Assembly (NCBI GenBank): GCA_001970855.1
Contig: LSSN01002602.1
Span: 1-12,681 of the forward strand
Direction of reading: 5' to 3'
Origin: Smittium culicis
Taxonomy: Eukaryota; Kickxellomycota; Harpellomycetes; Harpellales; Legeriomycetaceae
DNA: 12,681 bases
Position numbers and translations under genes: made by a program. Shown here one piece after another: positions 1 through 9,600 of the stretch (positions are counted from its first letter, which is position 1; each line of letters opens with the position of its first letter). The notes under the pieces are model-generated. The model searched no databases. It saw only the letters and a program-made list of their open reading frames with translations, and was not told the DNA's origin.

Positions 1-14
1 GGGGGGGGGGGGGG
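1..14. repeat. Homopolymeric G run at window edge
   Basis: Fourteen consecutive G residues open the window. On the minus strand they would add Pro (CCC) codons to the open frame that runs off this edge. A long G run exactly at the end of a sequence is also a common artefact of short-read assembly, so it may not be genomic. It does not resemble a telomere repeat, because no T/A-containing unit recurs. Confidence 0.8.
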
Positions 15-169
15 TGAATGAATGGGATTGATGTATGAGGACGAGTACCTATCTTGTGCCTTTTTGAGGGGCTTAAGGAGAGGAGATCGATAGAATTTTG
101 GCTGGGATTGTGGGATGACTCGGGAGAAATAGCGGGTCGTTTATTTATTTGGTTTATGGGGCTGGTCAT
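1..169 (-). CDS. Possible partial minus-strand coding exon, unrecognised
   Basis: I do not recognise a family. Reading leftwards from an ATG at 169-167, 56 codons stay open to the edge. The product is rich in Ser, Pro and Asn, with a basic patch SPSKRHK that could be a nuclear localisation signal and a terminal Pro run contributed by the edge poly-C. An in-frame TAA lies a few codons upstream of the ATG. A CTAAC followed by AG about 10 nt later, just before the ATG, would also fit the end of an intron. The three confident genes in this window have C-rich coding strands, and this region is C-rich on the minus strand, which fits a leftward gene. The caveat is that CT-rich DNA contains few stop codons by chance, so an open frame of this length is weak evidence. 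It may be part of a gene continuing left, or nothing. Confidence 0.25.
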   Translation of the reverse strand, partial: MTSPINQINKRPAISPESSHNPSQNSIDLLSLSPSKRHKIGTRPHTSIPFIHPPPP

Positions 170-865
170 TCTAGCTTGCAGTTAGAATGAGAGGAAAGGG
201 TTATAGATGGGGGGAGAAATTGGGAATGGGGTAGGAGGGGCAGGATTCCAGATTATAGGAATTTGAGTGTGGGATAAAATTGGAGAAAAGATAGTATGTA
301 GGGGTGCTATTGGGAAAATGTGGGGAGGGCAGACAATAAACGATGGGTGTTAGTAACAGGGCTAAAATGAAATATACGGAAGTAAATAGTTGAATAGAAA
401 AGCAGGCTTTGGAAATGGAGCCAACCAAAGCGGGAATTAATTAATATTATTTAGCGCTATTGAGAGTCAAGTAGCGAGTATTTGGGGCTACCAAGTGCTA
501 ATACTACAGTTATTGAGCGGTAGAATGCGATATTATGCCGGGAATCAGTTAGAAAATAGGCAATCTATTAGCAGCTGCACAAAAAAAAAAAAATTAAAGC
601 TAACAGAAAGGATAAAGGCCTGGATAAGGTGGAGAGAAAATCGCATTTTGCGTAATGTTGGAGGTATTTTTGACTCTTTTTTGCGCGGTAGACTATTTTT
701 GATACACAAAATATAGTTAATTATAATCAATAAACGGCCAAGTTCCGAAGCCTTATGAATTATTGGTATGCTGTAATTAAGCAGCAAATAATAATACTTA
801 CTTTAAAAATCGCAAACGAATCATAGCATATATAATTTTAATGTGTGTTTGACGGGAAAAGGTTG
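170..865. other. Gene-poor G-rich spacer
   Basis: No gene is supported here. From 170 to about 430 the + strand is purine- and G-rich with many GGG/GGGG runs, so the minus strand resembles the CT-rich introns of the Exo70 gene further right. From about 430 to 865 the DNA becomes ordinary AT-rich spacer containing a 13-base A run near 580-592. Short open frames on either strand (495-716 plus, 201-428 and 545-787 minus) have low-complexity or unconvincing products and match no family I know. If a leftward gene exists at the edge, this stretch would hold its 5' part or promoter. Confidence 0.5.
209..240 (+). other. G-quadruplex-forming motif
   Basis: Four G tracts of six, three, four and four residues are separated by loops of 7, 3 and 5 nt. 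This satisfies the usual G3+N1-7 pattern for an intramolecular G-quadruplex on the + strand. More GGGG runs follow at about 301-328. Whether it folds, and what it would regulate, cannot be told from sequence. Confidence 0.55.
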
Positions 866-1349
866 TGATAATAGCGCAATATTTGCAAATTTATCCAAAT
901 ACAACAGTCCAATTGTTTGTATCGATGGATGCCAATCAAACCTTGTATGGCCAATGGTTGCTGTCTGATTAAATCGTGATAAGAGATGTTGGAGCTATTG
1001 GCTAGTATGGGATTATCGCGTATGATTGGGCAGATAAAGAAGCTCGACAGATTGAACGGTTATTGGGCACGGGTGATTAGTAATGGGATGGCGGGTTTAA
1101 TTCAAGTGATTAATAATTAGCAGCTGGAGCACAGTTTAATATCTACAGCGAAGATAGACGCTGTCCAAAATGGCGTTGAGATACATGCCCTCTATTGCGA
1201 TACATGTGATGCATGTGGGAAATGCATGACCGAACAGTGAGCGGGTAGATACGGAGAGTATCATTCGGAAGCTCAGAGCCGAGTAGCTGATCGGGTGAAT
1301 TTAAAGGCTGGTTTACATGAAAGTGTGGGTAGCATAGTGATTAGAAATT
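866..1349 (+). pseudogene. Decayed coding relic, possibly LINE RNase H and zinc-knuckle end
   Basis: Two + frames carry protein-like blocks broken by stops. Frame 1 (about 868-1182) reads YPNTTVQLFVSMDANQTL, then after a stop YGIIAYDWADKEARQ, and later NIYSEDRRCPK. The first two resemble two conserved blocks of RNase H domains in non-LTR retrotransposons: the strand around the catalytic Asp, and the final G-x-x-x-N-x-x-A-D-x-x-A segment. Frame 2 then takes over near 1170 and reads GVEIHALYCDTCDACGKCM, giving a Cys-rich cluster downstream, where many fungal LINEs carry a zinc-binding motif. In-frame stops in frame 2 lie at 1118 and 1238, and the frame ends at 1349. The spacing between the RNase H-like and Cys blocks is shorter than usual. 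The family assignment is inference from short motifs; chance open stretches remain possible. Confidence 0.3.
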
Positions 1350-1817
1350 GAAATCAATGAGGCAAATATTAGGCGCAAATTCGAACTAACACGCAATGCT
1401 TGGACTACGGGCAGAAATAAGCGTGGAGGATACAACAAAAGCTCCATTGCGTGTCGGGATGTGAAGTGAGTGCAAGAAAAACCCATTGGCTAAATTAAAT
1501 GAAGCTATGCGATGATTAGTCCTTCTAGAAATTAATTAAATTAAGTTATGATCAACGGTTCGCTGATGGTTTTTATACATAGCATTAATTTGCTACTGAT
1601 AACTATAAATCCAATTATTTTAATATTTAGTATATTCTATAAATAATGAGAAATAATTGGTTGAAAAGTATTGGTAATTAAATTTTTTTTTTTTGAAGTA
1701 AAAAAGGATAATTATTTTTAGTAAGTGATAAAAAAAAAATAATGTCTGATTATTAATCCAAATATTAATGAAACGAATTGGAGAGGAAAATCGCAAATGC
1801 AGGCATAAAAAAAAGCA
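1350..1817. other. Intergenic spacer upstream of thioredoxin
   Basis: Nothing recognisable as a gene. The stretch changes from mixed composition (1350-1500) to strongly AT-rich DNA with T and A runs (1682-1694 and 1731-1739). The A/T runs just upstream of the TATA box could act as nucleosome-excluding promoter DNA for the thioredoxin gene, which is inference. Confidence 0.5.
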
Positions 1818-1825
1818 TATAAAAA
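1818..1825 (+). promoter_or_regulatory. TATA box of the thioredoxin gene
   Basis: TATAAAAA followed by a short G run lies about 130 bp before the thioredoxin ATG, a typical fungal distance. The pyrimidine-rich leader between it and the ATG contains no upstream ATG that I can see. The ATG context TATCAAAATGTC has A at -3, which is favourable for initiation. Confidence 0.6.
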
Positions 1826-1955
1826 GGGGTCAAAATTTCCTTAATCTTGGATGAAATCAAATTAAGCTTACCATCTTTTATTTTTAAATAAAAACGTATT
1901 TATTATTCCCTACTTTTGTTCTAAAACTACACCAATTCTAAACTTAACTATCAAA

Positions 1956-2270
1956 ATGTCTGTTGTCGAGCTAAAATCAACCCAAGAGTTCAATGATGCT
2001 ATCAGTGTCTCAACTCTCACCGTTGTCGACTTCCATGCCGTCTGGTGTGGTCCCTGCAGAGCCATCTCCCCTGCTATCCTCAAATTCGCCGAAGAATTTC
2101 CTGCCGTTAAATTTGTTAAAGTCGACGTCGATGAACTAAGCCAAGTCGCCGAACAAGTCGGTATCACCGCCATGCCAACCATCAAACTCTACAGAGACGG
2201 TAAGGTCGTTGCTGAAGTCGTCGGTGCCAACATCAACGCCATCCGCGCCAAGATCCAAGAAAACCTTTAA
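1956..2270 (+). CDS. TRX: Thioredoxin, cytosolic type
   Basis: Encodes a 104-residue single-domain thioredoxin, the usual length for fungal cytosolic forms. It is a dithiol-disulphide oxidoreductase kept reduced by thioredoxin reductase and NADPH, and it serves peroxiredoxins, ribonucleotide reductase, methionine sulphoxide reductases and PAPS reductase. The active site WCGPC is at residues 30-34, with the buried Asp25 before it and the cis-proline loop AMPT at 72-75 (Pro74). There is no N-terminal targeting extension, so a cytosolic/nuclear location is expected. Residues 27 and 29 are His and Val in DFHAVWCGPC, where Phe/Tyr and Thr/Glu are more common. The gene is intronless, unlike its neighbours. 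It is noticeably richer in GTC, GCC and CTC codons, which fits high expression. The start is fixed by the family N-terminus and a good ATG context. Confidence 0.98.
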   Translation: MSVVELKSTQEFNDAISVSTLTVVDFHAVWCGPCRAISPAILKFAEEFPAVKFVKVDVDELSQVAEQVGITAMPTIKLYRDGKVVAEVVGANINAIRAKIQENL

Positions 2271-2363
2271 GCAAATTTTTATTTTTATCTTTTTTCCACA
2301 ATATTAGTCTTTTACAAGATTATTTTTGTGCCTATAAATCCATCTGTAAAGTTACTATTATAA

Positions 2364-2369
2364 AATAAA
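2364..2369 (+). terminator. Poly(A) signal after thioredoxin
   Basis: AATAAA lies about 94 bp after the thioredoxin stop codon, in a T-rich 3' flank. The distance and sequence fit a eukaryotic polyadenylation signal. No transcript evidence is available. Confidence 0.45.
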
Positions 2370-2895
2370 CGGTCTTCTTAACCCCCTTTCTCACCCAACA
2401 CTCCTTGAAACGCTAATTTATTGATTCGCTTTTAATTTTTTAAGACAGTTTATTATTTGCTTATTTTTTACCACATCCATTGAATGATCGATTATCGAAA
2501 TTATGTTAAATTTATTCAATTCAACTGGTTAGAAACGCCAGATCAGAAACAGTGTACTATCCATAATAATAATAAACTCTTATCACGATGAAGCACTTTG
2601 TCCTTTCATTTGTCAATTATTGACTATTTTGCTATAGTCCAACCACATCATATGTGATCCTAATTCACAATCACTACTCGCTACACTAGTTAGTAAATTT
2701 CAATACTGATTTATTATTTCTGTATATCAAATTATTTCAAAATACGGTCTTTCCATTGGCAAATTTTATTATTGATGCTTCTAGGCTGCTTGCCTGTTTT
2801 ATGTATGTAACTTATTGGCTAAACCTCTATTATTTGCCACATGTCTAAAATTCACTCAAACAAAAATGTCCCATATAACCTATTGTCCCACAAAT
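2370..2895. other. Intergenic spacer, no gene seen
   Basis: AT-rich spacer between thioredoxin and Exo70. I see no open frame of useful length and no protein-like block on either strand. It ends where the 39-bp tandem repeat begins. Confidence 0.6.
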
Positions 2896-3030
2896 CTATT
2901 CAAGCAGAGCTACACTAATGAAAGTAGACTATAGCTATTCAAGCAGAGCTACACTAATGAAAGTAGACTATAGCTATTCAAGCAGAGCTACACTAATAAA
3001 AGTAGACTGTAGCTATTCAAGCAGAGCTAC
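2896..3030. repeat. 39-bp tandem repeat, about 3.5 copies
   Basis: Copies start at 2896, 2935, 2974 and 3013 with an exact 39-bp period, each beginning CTATTCAAGCAGAGCTACAC or close to it. Copies 1 and 2 are identical. Copy 3 differs by two single bases. Copy 4 stops matching after its first 18 bp. Copies abut without unique spacers. The array lies midway between two co-directional genes, about 300 bp upstream of the Exo70 ATG. The near identity implies recent expansion or concerted homogenisation. Function is unknown; it could be a minisatellite or a multimerised regulatory site. Confidence 0.95.
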
Positions 3031-3033
3031 AGT
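3006..3033. repeat. Perfect hairpin at the last 39-bp copy
   Basis: ACTGTAGCT (3006-3014) and AGCTACAGT (3025-3033) are perfect reverse complements around a 10-nt loop. At the equivalent place in copies 1-3 only the inner five pairs (TAGCT/AGCTA) form, followed by mismatches. The terminal unit therefore differs at two positions, one in each arm, and both differences complete the stem. Confidence 0.85.
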
Positions 3034-3323
3034 TGTAAAAGCATAAATATAGGTGCTAAAGTATTGGTTAAATGACAAATTGAACCTGCCTATTATGATA
3101 TACTTTCAATTAGAAACATTTTCAGCCAATCATCGTCAAAAATAAAATAAGTTACTCAAGTGCTCATTTATCTTTGCTCTAAAATTTAAAACTCCTCTAA
3201 ATCCCTAAAATATTCTACCCCTCATACAACAATCATTTGTAAAAACAAGAAAAAAAAATCCTCACTATCGAATATCTCAAGCTTAAACCCATAAATTAAA
3301 TAGTCAGACCCTCCTATCAAATA

Positions 3324-5983
3324 ATGAATCCTAAATACACTCAAGAAAATATCGACGATGAAAAAGAAGAGCTTGAATTCATAAAAGAAAGTTTGCTCGA
3401 AATGGACCAGCTTTCTGAGCAAACAGTACAACCCCCCACTCTCATTCCCTTTCTTTCTACTAATAATACATATCACTTCCAAACTCTGCTCAATTACACT
3501 AATTTTCAACCTTCTTATTAATGTAGGCCCGAGTTTTGAAAGTTTTTGATTTAAGGCTCAAAAGCTTAGCAAAAATATCTGCCCCAATATACAAATCTAC
3601 TGAAAAGCTAGCCCGCTTGTACGTCAGTAAGATATCATCCCCTTCATACCACTAAAACTTCTCTTTACATATATACTTTAACATATACTCCTCTAAGCAT
3701 TTTAAAAATTTATCCCTCTCTCCAAAAAAAAATAAACTAGATGTTGGCGAAACTGCTATTTCGCTTGATAATATCTTAAAATTCTACGAAGCCTCTGGTC
3801 ACGACTCTTCAATCATCATTTCTGGGTATTCTTCCTTTTTCTTAGCTTATATCCCTCAATATAAAAGCTCTTTTTTTCTTTTACCTTTTCGAAATCCCAT
3901 TTATACAACTACACTTTTATATTTTATCTTTTATCAGCATTCAGCAGGATGATTTGGACTTATATCTAGGCACTATCAAACGTTTGCACGAAGCTGAGCA
4001 AGTTCTCTCTAAAATTAAACTCCTTTCTGCCGCACAAAGCCAAAAAGATACTGTAATTAATCCACCTACCCCTCTCCCTCTCCCTTACCCTCCCTCCCTC
4101 TCTATTAACTCTCTTTCATTATATACCTTTTTAGGAAAAACTTATTACTGCTGGTCATAAAAACGTTCAGAAATACCTCATTACTAAAACTAAAAAAGGA
4201 AGCAAAAAAGTTGACCCTTCAAATTACAGCTTCGGTACCACCAATTTGTTTACCTAATTACTTAATTTTAAAACACAGTATACAATTTGCCTTATATTTT
4301 TACGCTAATTCTTAGTATAATCTAATATTCTTGTTATTATTTAAACTTTCTCTTTATCAAGCATCCGATATTCCTACTATTAGTAACCATGAACTAAGCA
4401 TAATATCGAGCCTTTTCAGAAAATTTGAAAGATACGAGTTTCACGCCAAATATATACACGACCTCGCAATTTGCTTCTCTGAAGTACGAAGCTCTATAGC
4501 TATTGAATGCCTCTCTGACCTCCAAAGAAGCAGTTTAGATTCTTATAACCTTCTAAATACCGACCAATCTATCAATAAACCCCATTTTGCTGCCAAAAAA
4601 AACCCTACAACAAATTTTTTAATAGTCGAACCTTCCGCTCAAGGACAACAAATGTCTTCTGCTCAATCTATCTACAGAACATACAGCGAAAATTTCTTGA
4701 AAGTTTTAGTTTGTGAACGCCAGCTACTAGAATCAATCATCCCGAAATCTGTTCTCCGCAATTCGCTAAATGTCCTAGTAAATAACATTTACACCTCTTT
4801 AATAAAATCTTCTCAAAGAATTTGCGAGCACCTCTCCGAATCAATCTACTCGAATATCACCGCCGCCATCGAATTTCGCTCCGCTTGCAAAGATACGGCC
4901 ACCTCTCTATCCAAAACTATCGATTTTGATTCTTCTCTCAAAGTCGATCTAAAAAATATCGTCCACTCTATCACAAAACCATTAAGCTCAACTTTCTCTG
5001 GTCTAATCCAAACTCTCAAAGTATCATTTCATCTCGCACTTTTTATTTTAAAATAATATTTTATTCTCTTTGCTAATCTATAATATATTTTTTATTTGAT
5101 TTAGAGTACAACCAATAAGCCTCCTGTATCCAAATCGGGCGGTATTTATGGCCCTACCATCACTGTAAATGCTTATATCTATATTTACCTATCTATTTCC
5201 TTTTCTATTTTATATAATTTCTGAAAAATCTTATTTTTATCGAAAAAACAAAATAGGCATTTGAGCTTATCAAAGGTATTGCAGACTGTGGAGAGAAAGT
5301 TGAAGAAATTCTTTACTCGCTAGGTGACGGTCACTGGAACGATAGCTCTAAAGATATGAAAAGTAATCACGGATCATCAAAACCAAATGGCTACTCAATA
5401 CTTGGCCACTTCATAGGTATGATGTCAGCATATTTAATTTTCTTTTATTTAAAACAATTTTTAACTTTTTTCAAATCCCTAAACTATAGAGGATTATATC
5501 TCAGCTATTTCTCAGATGATCGAAATGGTTTCAAAGCAGTATAGCCATCCTGGATCTATGTTTGCTTTCCAGGCAAATAACTTCCACTATATTTCCAACG
5601 CTATTAAATATTCTTCAGGTTTATCACAATTTTTGCCATCATCAATAATAAAAAAGTACGAGACATTGACAGGGAGAAACAGAATGGCCCTTAAAGCTAT
5701 CTGGCAATCGTCCCTATCAACTTTCATGTCCTCAAATATCAACACAAATGAGAAGATCGAGCTGTTCAACACTAGCTTCGAAAAAATCTGTAATGATCTC
5801 AGCAGTTTCATCATCTACGATCCTGACCTGCGCGGTCACCTCATCCAAGACGCCGTCGACTGTCTTGTCCCAAAGTACTCCTCGTTCCTCGAAGAAAATA
5901 AAATTAACAAGTCTTACCTAAAATACCCCGTCCCCACCGTTGAAAAAAAAATCGACTTGACTTACTCAAACAAGCAGTCTTAA
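3324..5983 (+). CDS. EXO70: Exocyst complex subunit Exo70
   Basis: Exo70 helps the octameric exocyst tether secretory vesicles at growth sites, binding PI(4,5)P2 and Rho GTPases at the plasma membrane. I reconstruct nine exons: 3324-3425, 3527-3626, 3741-3825, 3938-4052, 4135-4234, 4362-5020, 5105-5164, 5257-5416, 5490-5983. Phases match throughout, all introns are GT-AG (73-127 bp), and the product is 624 aa; yeast Exo70 is 623. Family blocks appear in order: N-terminal coiled coil (about 1-70, LSEQT then RVLKVFDLRLKSLAKI); NVGETAISLDNILKFYEAS (68-86); DLDLYLGTIKRL from exon 4; IPTISNHELSIISSLFRKF from exon 6; SLGDGHW and the SILGHFIEDYISAISQMIE helix across exons 8/9; and the Lys-rich C-terminal helices ending KYPVPTVEKKIDLTY. 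Several introns are CT-rich, intron 4 strikingly so. The start is the first ATG in the coiled-coil frame. No TATA box is obvious upstream. Exon 6/7 borders are the least certain. Confidence 0.93.
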
Positions 5984-6033
5984 TCTCACACGCTTTTTTT
6001 AGTATCTCTTTATTGTACTTCCTTCATATAAAA

Positions 6034-6039
6034 AATAAA
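6034..6039 (+). terminator. Poly(A) signal after Exo70
   Basis: AATAAA lies about 50 bp after the Exo70 stop codon in an A-rich context, and about 35 bp before the ATT microsatellite. If used, cleavage would fall close to or at the start of the microsatellite. Confidence 0.45.
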
Positions 6040-6074
6040 ATATCTAGTTGTATTTCCATATTCAACTCATTTTA

Positions 6075-6093
6075 CTATTATTATTATTATTAC

Positions 6094-6190
<97 letters not shown>

Positions 6191-6202
6191 GTTGTTGTTG
6201 TT
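6075..6202. repeat. (ATT)n microsatellite with (GTT)4 tail
   Basis: About 39 TTA/ATT triplets, interrupted only by C substitutions near 6075 and 6093, run into four GTT triplets (6191-6202). Frames through it give poly-Tyr or poly-Leu and are not genes. The interrupted left end and pure centre are typical of a tract that grows by slippage. It lies just past the Exo70 stop and may be in its 3' UTR. Confidence 0.97.
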
Positions 6203-6646
6203 ATTTGGTAAATTTTATTTTCTTAATATTTTAAAGTTATTCGACTTGATCATTATTTAAACAAATCGAAGCTTTAATAATTTCAATTTAATTATTTTGA
6301 GAGGAAATCTGTAATAGTGTAAACATAGATCAGCAAAATCATTGGCTAAAAAATGCTGTAAACTTTTATATTTCAATATCGCTTAGCTATTATTATTGGC
6401 TCGTTAGTATTGCTTGACCAAACATCTATTGTTTAAAAGCGTTGGAAAATTCCAAGTTTAGTCAAGAATTAAACAAAAGTTATTTTACTGAATATATATT
6501 CCCATAGTTGCTTAAACTCTTCCAATATCAACAATTCAATAATCGATTTTTGAATAATAATCCCCCAGCCAGCAACAAGATATATATTCATAATCAAGAA
6601 GTAAAATTTTATCCGTGTATTTTTTTTTTTCCAAAGTTAGGAATTC
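6203..6646. other. AT-rich spacer and presumed Ask1 promoter
   Basis: No gene is seen. A TATATATT element at about 6580-6587 lies some 65 bp before the Ask1 ATG. A T run followed by CCAAAGTTAG ends about 7 bp before that ATG and looks like a splice acceptor, so a 5' UTR intron is possible. Confidence 0.4.
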
Positions 6647-9600
6647 ATGGCATACAACACGAATTTGGGTAATGAGCTGGAGGAGGTCGATTTAAAGATC
6701 ACGCTGATGCTGCAAGAAATCGACGCCAATTTCGACAAATGTCAGCGTATAGTTACGCGTGGAATTCTTCCAAAAGTTACAAACATATCTCGCGGTTCGA
6801 GAAAAATCGTCAAGACTCTAAAGGTAAGAAAGAGAATATCAATAGCACAAATTTTTAGCTTGGTTGCGCTTATAACTTTATTTCGTATCAAAAAAAAAAT
6901 AATAATAACTCGCTCAAAATATTTGAAGCTGTGTTAACCAGCCCCACCCATCCCCCCTTCATCTCAAAAACATTATTACAATTTAAAATTCTAAATTTTT
7001 TAATTAATCGCTTGATTTTCTAAAAAAAATATTATTATTATTTAGCCATGGCTCAAATTTTTCGACAAAGTTGCTTCCACCGGAAATAATCTCGAGAAAG
7101 ATTCTTTAATTGAAATAACAAATCTAAAGTCTATTGAAGAAAAGGTTGCAAACGAGAAATCAGCTGCTTTTGAATATAACAAGGAACATGGAAATATTAG
7201 CGCTACTGATAACAACAATCGTATCGATGTACATACCGCCGATCGCTTTGTTGAGCAAAACAACAATGAATTTTCTGATTTCGATGATAATTCGGATTTC
7301 TTTGCATTAGATAACGTGAATCAAAATACTATCAATTCAAAAATCAATTCTAAAAACTCATTAACTGCCCAATCTAACAGTCAACCAAAAAAAACTGATT
7401 TTAAATCATTAACCCAAAACATCAACGAATCATACTCTGCTGATAAGAAAAATAGAATTGACTCTTTCATCCGCAAGCAAAGGCAATCAATTAAACTTAA
7501 CAGTCCCTTTGGTGGCTCTGACTCCATTCTAACTCCGTCGTCAATTAATACTGATGATCTACAGTCAACTATGTATTTCACCACTAACTATACCTCAAGA
7601 AACGAATCTCCGACAGTCTCAAAGCAACCTCAAAATTTGAATAGCTATACTTCCAACGACCTAAAACTAAATGACTTTGATCATTCAGATATTCATACCT
7701 TTAATCAAGAATCTATGCCGACACCAATAATAAACACAGTGAATAATTCACATAGTAACACAAATATCAGTCAACAGCAATCGGTTAGCTCAAACTCACA
7801 AAATCTAAACTCAAATACCAACCTTTTAAGCCAAAACCAATCTTTACACAACAACTTTGAAAAAGCGAATACTGAAAAGCTTTCAGTTGCTCTCCCAAAA
7901 CCAACTATCTCAAATTCTAATTTATCACTAAAGTCATCATTACCAAAAAAATCCTCAAACAACGATTCTGCTGACTACAACAGTGACGACGACTTGGATT
8001 TCAATGAGAAAGAAGTCGCTGAACTAACATGTCTATATAACCGATACGACAACAGTTCTGCATCCAATAATGCATCAAATAATCTGTTTAATACTCCTTC
8101 AAGTATCGCATCCAGTTTAGCCACCCCACAAACAAAAACCATACCATTCCACAGAAAAAATTTACTCAATACTAATTCCAGCATTGGCTCTCAAGTTTCT
8201 GAAATCGAACTATCAAATTCTACCACCAATTCAAACTCTTTGCATGATCATACAATTTCTTCCTCAGATAATCCAGACTTAACGAGCAACCCTAATACAA
8301 GCATCCACAGTAGTCATGATTTGGATTTAGACCTCGAATTATCACCACCACAGCTGACTACCGTTATAAATGTCCAAGCATATTCTACAAGCTCCCAAAA
8401 TATGCCCATCCTCCGAAATAATCATGAATCGCAAATAAGCGCTATGACCGTAAATTCAAATACTGAATCTAAATCTATAATCGATGATCAAATTAAACAA
8501 GCCTTTAAATCTCAAACAGAATTGAGTACTTCTAATTACGAACAAGCTTCATCATTAAATAATTCTAATCAGATTGATCATGACCTTGAAAGCGATTACG
8601 ATAGCGATGACATGCCATCGCCTCCACAACTAACTTCAATTGTAGGTTTTAATACAAAAAATATTGATTCTAACTCGCTTCAAAATTCAGGCAGCTACTT
8701 AAATGGCAAGGTTGGATCTTCCAATAAAGAAAAATTCATTGATACAAATAAACTAGAAGCTAAACCTCAAAGTTTATCGAATTTTAACGAGTTATCTACT
8801 AATAGTGCTTCATCTTTCGATAATTTAGGTAAATCCAGTAACCATTTCCAATCGATTTCATCAAATAGCGAAAATTCAGCAATTTATGAGGATACATTCC
8901 AATTCATTAACAACAAACATCTTAAAGGGCCCAATAATGCCATTATCTCGAATCCTGCCGGTGTTAGCTCAAGTTCAGGCTTCAATTCACAGTATTCAAA
9001 CAAATCTTTTAGCTCTAACACTAGTGTCAATAAACTAGACCAGCAATTGGCTAGAAAAAACTTTGAAAATTATAGTCATAGGTATATCGATGAAACTGTC
9101 CTTATGGACCCAGCCTTATTTGCAGATGACATGCTAAATGAAAATGACCCTGAGCATGAGTCGCCTTTAGCAAACAAAAACAAAGTTCCCGCAATGAATT
9201 TGAACCAGCCAACGAAGCCAAATACTTTTAATGGTAAGTCTATATTAAACCCTTTGCGCCAAGACTCAGTGTCTAGTAACAGAAGCAGGAACGCTTACGA
9301 AGGAAACCAGCCAAATAGTAACAGCTCGTTTAACGGTAGCAATAAATATTCTTCTGGTTTGAGCAGAGTTAGATCCTCAGACGAATTGTCACCGCTACAG
9401 CCAGATAGGATTGTAAAGTCAAAAATTGATAGTGTGAATTCAGTAAACAATGCTTCTAGATTCCACAATTCCGAACATCAATCTAACTTCAACGCCAAAA
9501 GCTCATTAAGTATCCAGCAACCATCATCATCCTCATTTACTGACAGACTTCAGAATGAGGAGTTTACAAACACTAGGTCGCTATCAGCACTAGAGTTTTC

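Noticed and set aside
1..14. Telomere
   Set aside because: A pure G run without any repeated T/A-containing unit is not a telomere repeat; an assembly edge artefact is likelier.
495..716. Plus-strand frame of 73 codons
   Set aside because: It contains a poly-Lys run from an A homopolymer, has no recognisable family, and sits in gene-poor spacer.
1910..2185. Minus-strand frame of 91 codons
   Set aside because: It is antisense to the thioredoxin gene, which is unambiguous.
2896..3030. CRISPR-like array
   Set aside because: The 39-bp units abut with no unique spacers, and the host is a eukaryote.
6013..6260. Plus-strand open frames giving poly-Tyr or poly-Leu
   Set aside because: They are translations of the ATT microsatellite.
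6755..6760. ACGCGT, an MCB-type cell-cycle element near the Ask1 start
   Set aside because: It lies within the coding exon, so there is no reason to call it a promoter site.
7381..8184. Three short minus-strand frames within Ask1
   Set aside because: They are shadows of the long, continuous Ask1 exon on the plus strand.
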